From assembly GCA_903928915.1 (NCBI GenBank), contig CAIYSL010000119.1, positions 62,001-126,000 of the forward strand: DNA of 64,000 bases, in the 5' to 3' direction. The stretch is from an uncultured Syntrophobacterales bacterium (lineage in GTDB: Bacteria; Desulfobacterota; Syntrophia; Syntrophales; UBA5619). Below the pieces are notes generated by a model. The model was not told the DNA's origin. It saw only the letters and a program-made list of their open reading frames with translations, and did no database searches. Both the position numbers and the translations under genes were made by a program. Numbering within the stretch: the stretch's first letter is position 1; every line of letters begins with the position of its first letter. Below, one piece after another: positions 26,895 through 34,241 of this stretch.

Positions 26895-26950
26895 GTCACC
26901 CCCACCCCTCCCTCCCCCGTCGAGGGGGAGGGAGAGAGGGAGGGGGGCCA
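26895..26950. repeat. GC-rich intergenic repeat, copy 3
   Basis: CTCCCTCCCCC-GTCGA-GGGGGAGGGAG (26908-26934), an 11-bp perfect stem preceded by GTCACCCCCACCC and followed by AGAGGGAGGGGGG. It shares its core with the copies at 10207 and 12663. Confidence 0.7.
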
Positions 26951-27051
26951 ACGAAGGATGGCGATAGAAGAACATGCGGGCGCGATTGCGATTCCATAAC
27001 AGATCGACCGCCTGCCGTCAACGGCCGCCCCGGGGCGGCCGAAATTCACTA

Positions 27052-27080
27052 TTGACATCACCCTGTTTTTGTTTTAAGGT
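27052..27080 (+). promoter_or_regulatory. Probable promoter of the 2-oxoacid:ferredoxin oxidoreductase operon
   Basis: TTGACA (27052-27057), a 17-base spacer that is T-rich at its end, and TAAGGT (27075-27080). It lies ~230 bases before the first structural gene, just ahead of the leader peptide frame. Confidence 0.55.
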
Positions 27081-27116
27081 CCGCTCTGTTTCGCCAAGCA
27101 CGCGGGATTTCCGAGA

Positions 27117-27233
27117 ATGAACGGCATGTTAAGAAGGGCATCACGAATCCGTCGGGAACTGCTCGGCCGGGGCCTCCTGTTGCGTCGCACCCTTCTCGTG
27201 ATGGGCAAGGAACCCATCGCCCGTCGTTTTTAG
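27117..27233 (+). CDS. Candidate leader peptide (38 aa, Leu/Arg-rich) for attenuation
   Basis: Short frame between the promoter and an intrinsic terminator, 38 codons with ATG at 27117 and TAG at 27231. Eight codons are Leu, clustered as ELL (15-16), LLL (20-22) and LL (26-27), and ten are Arg. The ribosome site is weak. On the RNA, GATGGG (27200-27205) can pair with CCCATC (27213-27218). CCATCGCC (27214-27221) can pair, with one mismatch, with GGCCATGG (27267-27274), the left arm of the terminator. That is the 1:2 / 2:3 / 3:4 layout of amino-acid attenuation: a ribosome stalled on Leu codons 26-27 would cover segment 1 and free segment 2. No homologous leader is recognised by name, so this is a prediction. 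Confidence 0.5.
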   Translation: MNGMLRRASRIRRELLGRGLLLRRTLLVMGKEPIARRF

Positions 27234-27263
27234 GAAAGGTTCTCCCCGAACACACCGTATCCT

Positions 27264-27297
27264 AAAGGCCATGGGTGGAAAAGACCATGGCCTTTTT
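27264..27297 (+). terminator. Intrinsic terminator in the leader (attenuator)
   Basis: AAAGGCCATGG, a 10-base loop, then CCATGGCCTTT and further Ts, ending only 15 bases before the first structural gene's ATG. A strong terminator between promoter and gene implies regulated read-through. Confidence 0.8.
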
Positions 27298-27312
27298 CAT
27301 TGAGGAACGAGC

Positions 27313-27891
27313 ATGTACGAAGTGATATGGCACGGCCGCGGCGGTCAGGGCGTCGTGATCGCGGCGCAGATCCTCGCCGAATCCGCTTACCTCCAGGGAT
27401 TCAAGGGGGTCACCTCCGCCCCGACCTTCGGCCCGGAGCGGCGCGGGGCGCCGCTGACTGCCTCCACCCGGATCTCCGACACGCCGATTCGGACCTTCTC
27501 GCAGATCGAGCGGGCCGACATCGTCGTCGTGCTCGACCCGACGCTGTTTACGGCGGTCAACATCCTGGGATCGCTGAAGCCCACCGGGTGGCTGCTCGTC
27601 AATACCTCCCAACAGCCCGACGAACTGGATGTCACGGCGGGGATCAACGTCGCCACGGTGGACGCGGCGGCCATCGCCCTGAAGTTCCACCTGATCAAAG
27701 AGGGGGCGCCGATCGTCAACACCCCGATGCTGGGGGTGTTCGCGAGGGCCGCGGGGATCGTCGACGTGGAGCACATGGAGAAGGGGCTCAAGTGGAAACT
27801 CTCCGGCACGGCGGCGGCAACGAACATCGCGGCGCTCAGGGCCGCCTACGAAGAGGCGCGCATCAAACCGGGAACGAGCCAGGTTCCCTGA
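27313..27891 (+). CDS. 2-oxoacid:ferredoxin oxidoreductase, gamma subunit
   Basis: Gamma (PorG/KorC-type) subunit, 192 aa, of a four-subunit thiamine-diphosphate enzyme that oxidatively decarboxylates a 2-oxoacid to acyl-CoA with ferredoxin as acceptor, or runs in reverse. The start EVIWHGRGGQGVVIAAQILA is the family signature, followed by TFGPERRGAP and VVVLDPTLF. It is first of four tightly spaced genes (gamma, delta, alpha, beta), the order seen in archaeal and thermophile pyruvate or ketoisovalerate oxidoreductases. Substrate cannot be read from the sequence. The Leu-rich leader upstream would suit branched-chain 2-oxoacids, but that is inference. Confidence 0.9.
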   Translation: MYEVIWHGRGGQGVVIAAQILAESAYLQGFKGVTSAPTFGPERRGAPLTASTRISDTPIRTFSQIERADIVVVLDPTLFTAVNILGSLKPTGWLLVNTSQQPDELDVTAGINVATVDAAAIALKFHLIKEGAPIVNTPMLGVFARAAGIVDVEHMEKGLKWKLSGTAAATNIAALRAAYEEARIKPGTSQVP

Positions 27892-27907
27892 TCCGGAAAG
27901 GCAGGGT

Positions 27908-28201
27908 ATGGAACCCAAAGACGACAACATCTCCGCCATGTGCAAACCCTCCGTCGGCGAGGCGGGCAGGACCGGCGACTGGCGGGACGCTACCCCGGTC
28001 ATAGACCAGACCAAGTGCATCGCCGCGGTCAAGAACCGGCCCGCCTGCTATCTCTGCTGGCTGTACTGTCCCGAGGGGGTGGTCGAGGCCGGCGTGCCGG
28101 TGAAGATCAACCTCGAGTACTGCAAGGGGTGCGGCGTCTGCGCCGAGGAGTGTCCCTCGAAGGCGATCACCATGGTGATGCACGAGGAGAACGGGAAATG
28201 A
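27908..28201 (+). CDS. 2-oxoacid:ferredoxin oxidoreductase, delta (ferredoxin-like) subunit
   Basis: 97-aa 8Fe-ferredoxin-type subunit that wires the TPP site to external ferredoxin. The second cluster motif is classical (CKGCGVCAEECP). The first is CIAAVKNRPACYLCWLYCP, in which the first cysteine is displaced by an insertion, as in other Por delta subunits. The N-terminal ~40 residues are a polar extension. Its stop overlaps the alpha subunit ATG (ATGA), showing translational coupling; it starts 16 bases after gamma. Confidence 0.9.
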   Translation: MEPKDDNISAMCKPSVGEAGRTGDWRDATPVIDQTKCIAAVKNRPACYLCWLYCPEGVVEAGVPVKINLEYCKGCGVCAEECPSKAITMVMHEENGK

Positions 28202-29403
28202 GCAACGTCCAGATCATGACGGGCAATTCCGCAGCGGCCTGGGGGGCGAGGCTCGCCAAGGTTCAGGTCGTCTCCGCCTACCCGATCACCCCCTCGACCT
28301 CGGTTACCGAAACGATCGCCAACTGGGTCGAGCGGGGGGAACTGAAGGCCGAATACGTCCGCGTGGAGAGCGAGCACTCGGTGATGACGGTTTGCGTCTC
28401 CGCCTCAACCGTCGGCGCCCGGGTGTTCACCTCGACCTCTTCCCACGGCCTGCTGTACATGCACGAGCAGCTCCACTGGGCAGCCGGCTCGCGCCTGCCG
28501 ATCGTGCTGTGCTGCATCAACCGCGGCGTCGGCGCCCCCTGGTCGATCTTCAACGACCAGCAGGACTCGATCGCCCAGCGCGACACGGGCTGGATCCAGA
28601 TCTACTGCCGCGACAACCAGGAGATCATCGATTCGGTCATCCAGGCCTACCGGATCGCCGAAGAGGTCTACTGCCCGGTGATGGTCTGCTACGACGGGTT
28701 CGTCCTCTCCCACACGATGATGCCCGTGGACATCCCCGACGCCGAAGAGGTCTGCCGGTTCCTGCCCCCGTACAAACCCCATACGCTCCTCTGCGCGGAG
28801 GAGCCCCGGAACATCAACCCGGTCATCTTCCCCTGGCAGCGCCGCGACGCCGAGGGGGTCCTCCGGGACGGATACATGGACATGCGCTGGAAGCTCCAGC
28901 ACGCCCTCGAGGGATCGGCCGCCGTGATCGCGCGGACCTCCCGTGACTTCGCAGAACGGTTCGGCCGCGACCACGGCGGGCTGCTCTGGGGCTACCGGAC
29001 CGAGGATGCCGAGCTGTTCATCGCGGCGATGGGCTCGATCGCCACGGAGGCCACGACCGCGGCCGACCTGCTTCGGGAGCAGGGGGTCCGGGCCGGCGTC
29101 GTGGGCGTCCGGGTCTACCGCCCCTTTCCCCGCGAAGAGGTCCGCCAGGCCTTCCGGAGCGCCCCGGCGATCATCGTGTTCGAAAAGGACATCAGCTACG
29201 GATACGAAGGGGCCCTCGCGGCCGACATCAAGGCCGCCCTCTACGGCACCGGGATCGCCGCGCCGATCCATAACTTCATCGCCGGCTTGGGCGGCCGCGA
29301 CGTGAAGGCCCACGAGCTGGCCGAGGCCGTCCGCGCATCGCTGGCGGCGATGGCCCAGGGCACACGCGAGCGGCAGACCTGGCTGAACTGCGTCACCGAG
29401 TAG
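28198..29403 (+). CDS. 2-oxoacid:ferredoxin oxidoreductase, alpha subunit
   Basis: 401 aa, alpha (PorA/VorA-type) subunit. It carries the pyrimidine-binding domain at the N-terminus (GNSAAAWGARLAKVQVVSAY, PITPSTSVTE, VESEHSVMTV) and the transketolase C-terminal-like domain near the end (GSIATEATTAADLLREQGV, EKDISYGYEG). Glu in VESEH is the residue expected to activate TPP. The true start is ATG 28198, overlapping the delta stop; a longer open frame upstream (from 27940) is out of frame with delta and shows no similarity. It is followed 17 bases later by the beta subunit. Confidence 0.92.
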   Translation: MSNVQIMTGNSAAAWGARLAKVQVVSAYPITPSTSVTETIANWVERGELKAEYVRVESEHSVMTVCVSASTVGARVFTSTSSHGLLYMHEQLHWAAGSRLPIVLCCINRGVGAPWSIFNDQQDSIAQRDTGWIQIYCRDNQEIIDSVIQAYRIAEEVYCPVMVCYDGFVLSHTMMPVDIPDAEEVCRFLPPYKPHTLLCAEEPRNINPVIFPWQRRDAEGVLRDGYMDMRWKLQHALEGSAAVIARTSRDFAERFGRDHGGLLWGYRTEDAELFIAAMGSIATEATTAADLLREQGVRAGVVGVRVYRPFPREEVRQAFRSAPAIIVFEKDISYGYEGALAADIKAALYGTGIAAPIHNFIAGLGGRDVKAHELAEAVRASLAAMAQGTRERQTWLNCVTE

Positions 29404-29420
29404 GGAACGGGAGAAGGAAC

Positions 29421-30320
29421 ATGCCGGAAAAACTGTTCAAGGTCAACAAGGAGGAGTACATCCTGCCGGGAAACCGGGCCTGCTCGGGGTGCGGCCTCTC
29501 GTTGGCCTACCGCTACATCCTCAAGGCCCTCCGCGAGAACACGATCCTGACCCTGCCGGCGAGCTGCCTGACGGTCCTCCACGGCCTCTACCCGATCACC
29601 TCGGTGGGGATCCCCTGCCTCAACTGCACCTTCGCCAGCACGGCGGCCTCGGCGTCGGGGATCGTGGCGGGGCTGGCGGCCATGAACCGGACCGACACCA
29701 CCGTCGTGGCCATCGCCGGCGACGGCGGGACCTTCGACATAGGCATCCAGGCCCTCTCCGGGGCGGCCGAGCGGGGGACCGACTTCATCTTCGTCTGCTA
29801 CGACAACGAGGGGTACATGAACACCGGGACGCAGCGCTCCAGCGCCACCCCGGCAGGGGCGCTGACCACCACGACGCCCGTCCTCACCAAGCAGCAGAAC
29901 AAGAAGGACATGATGAAGATCATGGAGGGGCACGACATCCCCTACCTGGCCACCTGCTCCCCCTCCTACCCGATCGACCTGTACGACAAGTTCGTCAAGG
30001 CAAAGCGGATCAAAGGGACCCGGTACCTCCAGGTCGCCACCCCCTGCCCTCCCGGCTGGGTGTTTCCGCCCAAGGACACGGTCAAGATCGGCCGGCTCGC
30101 CGTCGAGACGGGGATCGTAGTGCTGTACGAAATCGAAAACGGGAAGTTCCGGTTCACCGGCCGGAGCAAGACCCTGGCCGAAAAGGGGACCCGCGCGCCC
30201 GTGATCCAGTTCATCGAGCGGCAGGGGCGGTTCCGGAAGATGAGCATGGAGCAGTTGGGAAAGTTCCAGCGGGTAGTCGACGGCAAATGGAACGAGTACC
30301 TCCGCCGGGCAGAGACCTGA
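29421..30320 (+). CDS. 2-oxoacid:ferredoxin oxidoreductase, beta subunit
   Basis: 299 aa, beta (PorB-type) TPP-binding subunit. The N-terminal GNRACSGCGLSLAYRYILKA holds the first of the cluster cysteines, CLNCTF lies near residue 70, and the TPP/Mg motif is AIAGDGGTFDIGIQALSGAA with YDNEGYMNTGTQRS. The C-terminal ~70 residues contain the PorB-type extension (PPKDTVKIGRLAVETGI) and one further Cys region. It ends the operon; a palindrome that could act as terminator begins about 120 bases downstream. Confidence 0.92.
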   Translation: MPEKLFKVNKEEYILPGNRACSGCGLSLAYRYILKALRENTILTLPASCLTVLHGLYPITSVGIPCLNCTFASTAASASGIVAGLAAMNRTDTTVVAIAGDGGTFDIGIQALSGAAERGTDFIFVCYDNEGYMNTGTQRSSATPAGALTTTTPVLTKQQNKKDMMKIMEGHDIPYLATCSPSYPIDLYDKFVKAKRIKGTRYLQVATPCPPGWVFPPKDTVKIGRLAVETGIVVLYEIENGKFRFTGRSKTLAEKGTRAPVIQFIERQGRFRKMSMEQLGKFQRVVDGKWNEYLRRAET

Positions 30321-30443
30321 AGCGGCCTTCGTTCCCTGAGCGCGAACAGAGGCCTGACCCCAAGACCGCGCCAAAGATTTTTCCGGCCCTGCCCTTCCCG
30401 CTGAAACTGCCCCGGGGGAAATAGGTATCTGCCAATGGCCAAC

Positions 30444-30505
30444 GGGGTCAGGTCTTTAAAATTAGCGTTTTGCTTAAAAAACGCTAATTTTAAAGACCTG
30501 ACCCC
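30444..30505. repeat. 28-bp perfect palindrome (REP/MITE-like hairpin)
   Basis: GGGGTCAGGTCTTTAAAATT and onward (28 bases, 30444-30471), a 6-base loop, then the exact reverse complement (30478-30505). The terminal CCTGACCCC also occurs in inverted orientation at 30353-30361. It lies between convergent genes and supplies the last codons and TAA of waaA. The GGGGTCAGG ends resemble hairpins mobilised by REP-associated tyrosine transposases; none is encoded in this window. It may double as a bidirectional terminator. Confidence 0.85.
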
Positions 30506-31806
30506 ATAACCTTTGTTCTCAGGACCCGGGCGACCAGGTCGGCGTACCGCGCCGCAGCGCCTTTGTTGGCCGCCACGGCCTGCCGTCCTGCTTCGCCCCT
30601 CTGCCGCAGGAGGGCGGGGTTGGCGAGGAGCTCCCCGATCTTCCCGAACAGTTCCCCTCCGTCGCGAACCGCGATACCCGCCCCGACCTCTTCCAGCAGG
30701 GCGCGCTCGTCGCGGAAATCCTCCGTGTGGGGGCCGTAGCAGACCACCTTCCCCCAGGCAGCGGCCTCGAGGATGTTCTGCCCCCCCTTCGGGACCAGGC
30801 TCCCGCCGCAGAAGACCACCGTGGCCAGACTGTACACCTTGAACAGCTCGCCGATCACGTCCACGATCACGACCCGCTCCCCTCGGCGGCAACCGCCGGC
30901 CCGGATCTCCGACAGGCTGATGCAGTCGCCAACCCCCGCCCGGCGGATCAGCTCCGCCACCTCGGCTCCCCGCTCGCAGTGGCGGGGGATGAGGATGAGT
31001 TTGAAGGCGGGCCGCGTCTCCAGGAGCCGCCGGTATACCTCCAGGACAACCTCCTCCTCCCCCGCGTGGGTGCTCCCGGCGACCAGCACCTCCTCCCCCG
31101 GGGCGATCCCCAGGGTTTCGGCGATCTCCCCCGCGATCGCCGGGGAGACCCGGGCGGCGAGGCCGTCGTACTTGGCGTTTCCCAGGCAATGGATCCGGTC
31201 CGCGGGCAGGCCGATCGCCGCGAGCCGCTCGGCATCCACGGCGGAGATCACGCCGGCCTCGGCGACGGCGGCAAGGACCCTCTTCCAGAAGAACCGCGTC
31301 GCCCGGTACCGGCCGAAGGAGCGGGGGGAGATCCGGCCGTTTACCATCACGATCCGCGTCCCCCGCCTGCGGCAGATCCGGATGAAATTGGGCCAGAGCT
31401 CGGTTTCGAGCGGGACGAAGATGTCGGGGTTGACCAGGCCGAGTACCCTGCGGCAGACAGCGGGGATGTCGAGGGGGTAATAGATGTGGGCGCTCGCACC
31501 GGGGACGAGGGTTTGCGCCATCTCCTGCCCCGTTTCGGTGCTCGTCGACAGGACGATCGAGGCCCCGGGGAACCGCTCCCTCAGCGCCGTCACGACAGGA
31601 GCGGCGGCCGTCACCTCGCCGACCGAGACGGCGTGGACCCAGATCCGCGGGCTTCCCGCCAGGGCGGCGGCCCCCGGGAGGCCGCGGCCGAGCTTGGGAC
31701 CGATGCTCCGGCGGTATTTGCCCGTCAGGGCCATCCTCGCCCCGTAGTAGGGGACGACAAAGAGGGCAGCCGCAGCGAGCAGCGCATTGTACAGTACGGA
31801 CCACAT
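30490..31806 (-). CDS. waaA: 3-deoxy-D-manno-octulosonic acid transferase (Kdo transferase)
   Basis: WaaA/KdtA, 438 aa, which transfers Kdo from CMP-Kdo to lipid IVA at the cytoplasmic face of the inner membrane. One N-terminal membrane anchor is followed by the GT-B domains with WVHAVSVGEVTAAAPVV, STSTETGQEMA, PLETELWPNFI, VAGSTHAGEEEVVLEVY, LIPRHCERG and the donor-site GGSLVPKGGQNILEAAAWGK. The last six codons (VMGSGL plus TAA) lie inside the palindrome at 30444-30505, so the original C-terminus may have been replaced by an element insertion. The rest of the protein is complete. CCTGATGTGG context at the start; no strong ribosome site seen. Confidence 0.92.
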   Translation of the reverse strand: MWSVLYNALLAAAALFVVPYYGARMALTGKYRRSIGPKLGRGLPGAAALAGSPRIWVHAVSVGEVTAAAPVVTALRERFPGASIVLSTSTETGQEMAQTLVPGASAHIYYPLDIPAVCRRVLGLVNPDIFVPLETELWPNFIRICRRRGTRIVMVNGRISPRSFGRYRATRFFWKRVLAAVAEAGVISAVDAERLAAIGLPADRIHCLGNAKYDGLAARVSPAIAGEIAETLGIAPGEEVLVAGSTHAGEEEVVLEVYRRLLETRPAFKLILIPRHCERGAEVAELIRRAGVGDCISLSEIRAGGCRRGERVVIVDVIGELFKVYSLATVVFCGGSLVPKGGQNILEAAAWGKVVCYGPHTEDFRDERALLEEVGAGIAVRDGGELFGKIGELLANPALLRQRGEAGRQAVAANKGAAARYADLVARVLRTKVMGSGL

Positions 31807-31952
31807 CAGGAGATCACTCCGTTGACGCGAGACGCCGCCGGCACCGGCCCAGGCCGGGCCGATCGGCCGTTTTCAAATACCACGGCCGGCCGGAGCCCGC
31901 AAGAAAAAGGGAGTGGGCGGGTATGAGGTCATCGAGCTGCGGTCGCGGCCGC

Positions 31953-32921
31953 TCAGGCCACCTGGCACCCCGGGGCGATGGGCTCCCCGCGCAGGAGACG
32001 CTGCATGTTCTCGAACACGCACTTCGTCACGTTTGCCACGTTGTCCACCACGACCCCGCCGGTGTGCGGCGTCAGGACCACCTGCTCCAGGGCGAACAGC
32101 GGGTTGTCCGTCCCCGGGGGTTCGACCGCGAAGGTGTCGATTCCCGCGCCGAACAGTTTGCCGGACACCAGCGCCTGGTGGAGCGCGTCCTCGTCAACCA
32201 CGCCGCCCCGGGCGGTGTTGATGATCACCGCCCCGTCCTTCATCCGCGCGATGGCCTCCCGGCCGACCAGGCCGCGGGTGCTCTCCATCAGCGGGACATG
32301 GACGCTCAGGATGTCGGACTCGGCCAGGAGCCGGTCGAAGGCCGCGTACCGAACGGCCAGGGCGCGCTCCGTCGCCTCGTCCAGCCGCCGTACATCGTGG
32401 TACAGCACCTCCACGTCGAAGACGCTCAGCTTCCGGACCACCTCCCGGCCGATGTTGCCCATCCCGAGCAGGCCGACGGTCTTCCCTTTGAGCTGCCGGC
32501 ATTCGGTGCGCATCTCCTGCTTGAGCCACACCCCCTGCCGCAGCTTCCGGTCCAGGAAGGGGATCCGGCGGTAGACCGCGAGCATCAGGGCGATCGCGTG
32601 CTCCGCCACCGGAACGGCATTCATCCCCGCCGCGATGGCAACGGGGATCCCGCGCCGCTTCGCCGCAGCGACGTCGATCTTCTCATACCCCACCCCCCAC
32701 TTGTGGATCAACCGCAGCCGGGGTGCGTCGTCGATCATCGTTGCAGTCACCGGGGCGAAATTGGTCATGACGAAGTCGGCATCCCTGGCCAGCGCGTGCT
32801 GCACCGCGGAGTCGTAACTCGCTGCAAAGCGGACCTCCAGGTTGGACGGGGCAACCGCAAGAACGATCCGCTTGATCTGCTCATCCCAGGGATCCAGACA
32901 CGCTGCGATCCATTTTTCCAT
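31953..32921 (-). CDS. D-isomer specific 2-hydroxyacid dehydrogenase
   Basis: 322 aa, NAD-dependent dehydrogenase of the phosphoglycerate/2-hydroxyacid family. Seen are the dinucleotide motif GLLGMGNIGREV, ARGGVVDEDAL with the substrate-binding Arg, EPPGTDNPLF (catalytic Glu nearby) and VVLTPHTGGVV with the catalytic His. No ACT domain, so it is unlikely to be a regulated SerA. ATG 32921 has AGGAGG 9 bases upstream; a longer open frame to 33104 lacks family similarity. It sits next to a TctCAB uptake system and a broken Ldh2-type dehydrogenase, suggesting that the set handled an imported hydroxy- or oxo-carboxylate. Confidence 0.88.
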   Translation of the reverse strand: MEKWIAACLDPWDEQIKRIVLAVAPSNLEVRFAASYDSAVQHALARDADFVMTNFAPVTATMIDDAPRLRLIHKWGVGYEKIDVAAAKRRGIPVAIAAGMNAVPVAEHAIALMLAVYRRIPFLDRKLRQGVWLKQEMRTECRQLKGKTVGLLGMGNIGREVVRKLSVFDVEVLYHDVRRLDEATERALAVRYAAFDRLLAESDILSVHVPLMESTRGLVGREAIARMKDGAVIINTARGGVVDEDALHQALVSGKLFGAGIDTFAVEPPGTDNPLFALEQVVLTPHTGGVVVDNVANVTKCVFENMQRLLRGEPIAPGCQVA

Positions 32922-33153
32922 ACCCGCTGACCTCCTGTGCCGGTCATTCAAATCCCCTGACAGTGCCGCGAAGGCCTGTCCGCTCACCCGCTGGAAACAC
33001 GATGCAGCCCGGATTTCCCGTGCCGGTACCCCGGCCTGCCGGGATGGGCGGTACTGCGCTGAAGCGAAGCCCGTTCGTCTCCCGGTCCGCCGCCGGCTGC
33101 TCAACGGCGGACCGGGAAGTACCGGCGAAGTGGCCGGCTAGGCACCAGTGTTA

Positions 33154-34131
33154 TCAATCCTTGATCAACTTGCTCAGCTCAATGATCTGGGCCTCGAAGT
33201 CTTCCCAATGCTTGCCGAACTGCTCGGGGCTCATATAACGGAGTGCCAGGGTCATATCCGCTATCCGCTTCTTGTGGTCATCCGAGCTGAGGACCTTCTT
33301 GATTGCGTTGGCCAGGACATCCACCACCGGTTTCGGGGTCCCGGCGGGCAGGACATATCCCCGTGAGGAGGACATGTAGATCTTGTACCCCTGCTCCTCC
33401 ATGGTTGGCGCGTCCGGGAAGAATTGGCTGCGTTCGTCATCCAGAACGCCCAGGATACGCACCTGGTTGTTCTTAACCACCGATCGCATATCCCCCACGT
33501 TGCCGCAAAACACATCGATCTTTCCCGCGACGACCTGCACGAGTGCCGGCGCCATGCCGCCGGGGAAGGTAACATGGGCGAACTGGATACCGGCAGCCTT
33601 CTCGAATTGCAGGGCGGTAAAATGGTCGTCGTTGCGGACGCCGACCGATGCGGTGACGGTCTTGGGCGCCTTCTTGGCGGCCGCCACCAGATCCTTGATA
33701 CTCTTATAGGGGCTGTCATACTTCACGGCGATCACATTCGCATCCAGGACATGCATGCCCAGAGGCTGGAAGTTCTTGCGGTCGTAACCTGCCTTGCGTT
33801 TCGGATCCAGATAGGACAATGACGTGGGAAAGGTGACGGCTGCAAAGGTGTAGCCGTCCGGCTTGGATTTCACCAATTGGGACAATCCGATCTGAGTGCT
33901 GGCTCCCGGTTTATTCACGACCACGACCGGCACTCCCAGCTCCTTTTCCAGCCCGCTTGCCAGCAGGCGCCCCCCCACATCGGGAGCGCCACCCGCCTCT
34001 TGCGGGATGATCAGGGTGACGGTCTTCCCCTTCTCGGGGAAATCCGCAGTCCATGCCGGCGATGCGACCATAAACCCGAACATCGCACAGACGATCGCTA
34101 TTGCACCAACTGAATACCGTTTCTTCACCAT
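33154..34131 (-). CDS. tctC: Tripartite tricarboxylate transporter, substrate-binding protein
   Basis: Periplasmic solute-binding protein of the TctC/Bug family, 325 aa. The signal peptide occupies residues ~1-30 (MVKKRYSVG ... SPAWTA|DFPEKG). The fold follows with VTLIIPQEAGGAPDVGGRLLA (ligand carboxylate loop in Bug proteins), VVNKPGASTQIGL and PDGYTFAAVTFP. ATG 34131 is chosen with AAGGAGG 10 bases upstream. It is last of tctB, tctA, tctC on the minus strand, about 110 bases after tctA. The ligand is probably a carboxylate; which one cannot be told. Confidence 0.9.
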   Translation of the reverse strand: MVKKRYSVGAIAIVCAMFGFMVASPAWTADFPEKGKTVTLIIPQEAGGAPDVGGRLLASGLEKELGVPVVVVNKPGASTQIGLSQLVKSKPDGYTFAAVTFPTSLSYLDPKRKAGYDRKNFQPLGMHVLDANVIAVKYDSPYKSIKDLVAAAKKAPKTVTASVGVRNDDHFTALQFEKAAGIQFAHVTFPGGMAPALVQVVAGKIDVFCGNVGDMRSVVKNNQVRILGVLDDERSQFFPDAPTMEEQGYKIYMSSSRGYVLPAGTPKPVVDVLANAIKKVLSSDDHKKRIADMTLALRYMSPEQFGKHWEDFEAQIIELSKLIKD

Positions 34132-34241
34132 ACCTCGTAAACCTCCTTTCAGCAGTTGCGTAATCTCCAGCGCCACACCGTAGTGGCGGCCCGCTGGCTA
34201 TACGGCCCGCAAGGAAAGCGGAACCCTCAACCATCTCTCTT

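Noticed and set aside
27117-27300. T-box riboswitch, as found before some leu/ilv genes
   Set aside because: The conserved AGGGTGGNACCGCG-type antiterminator sequence is absent. The ribosome-stalling model fits better.
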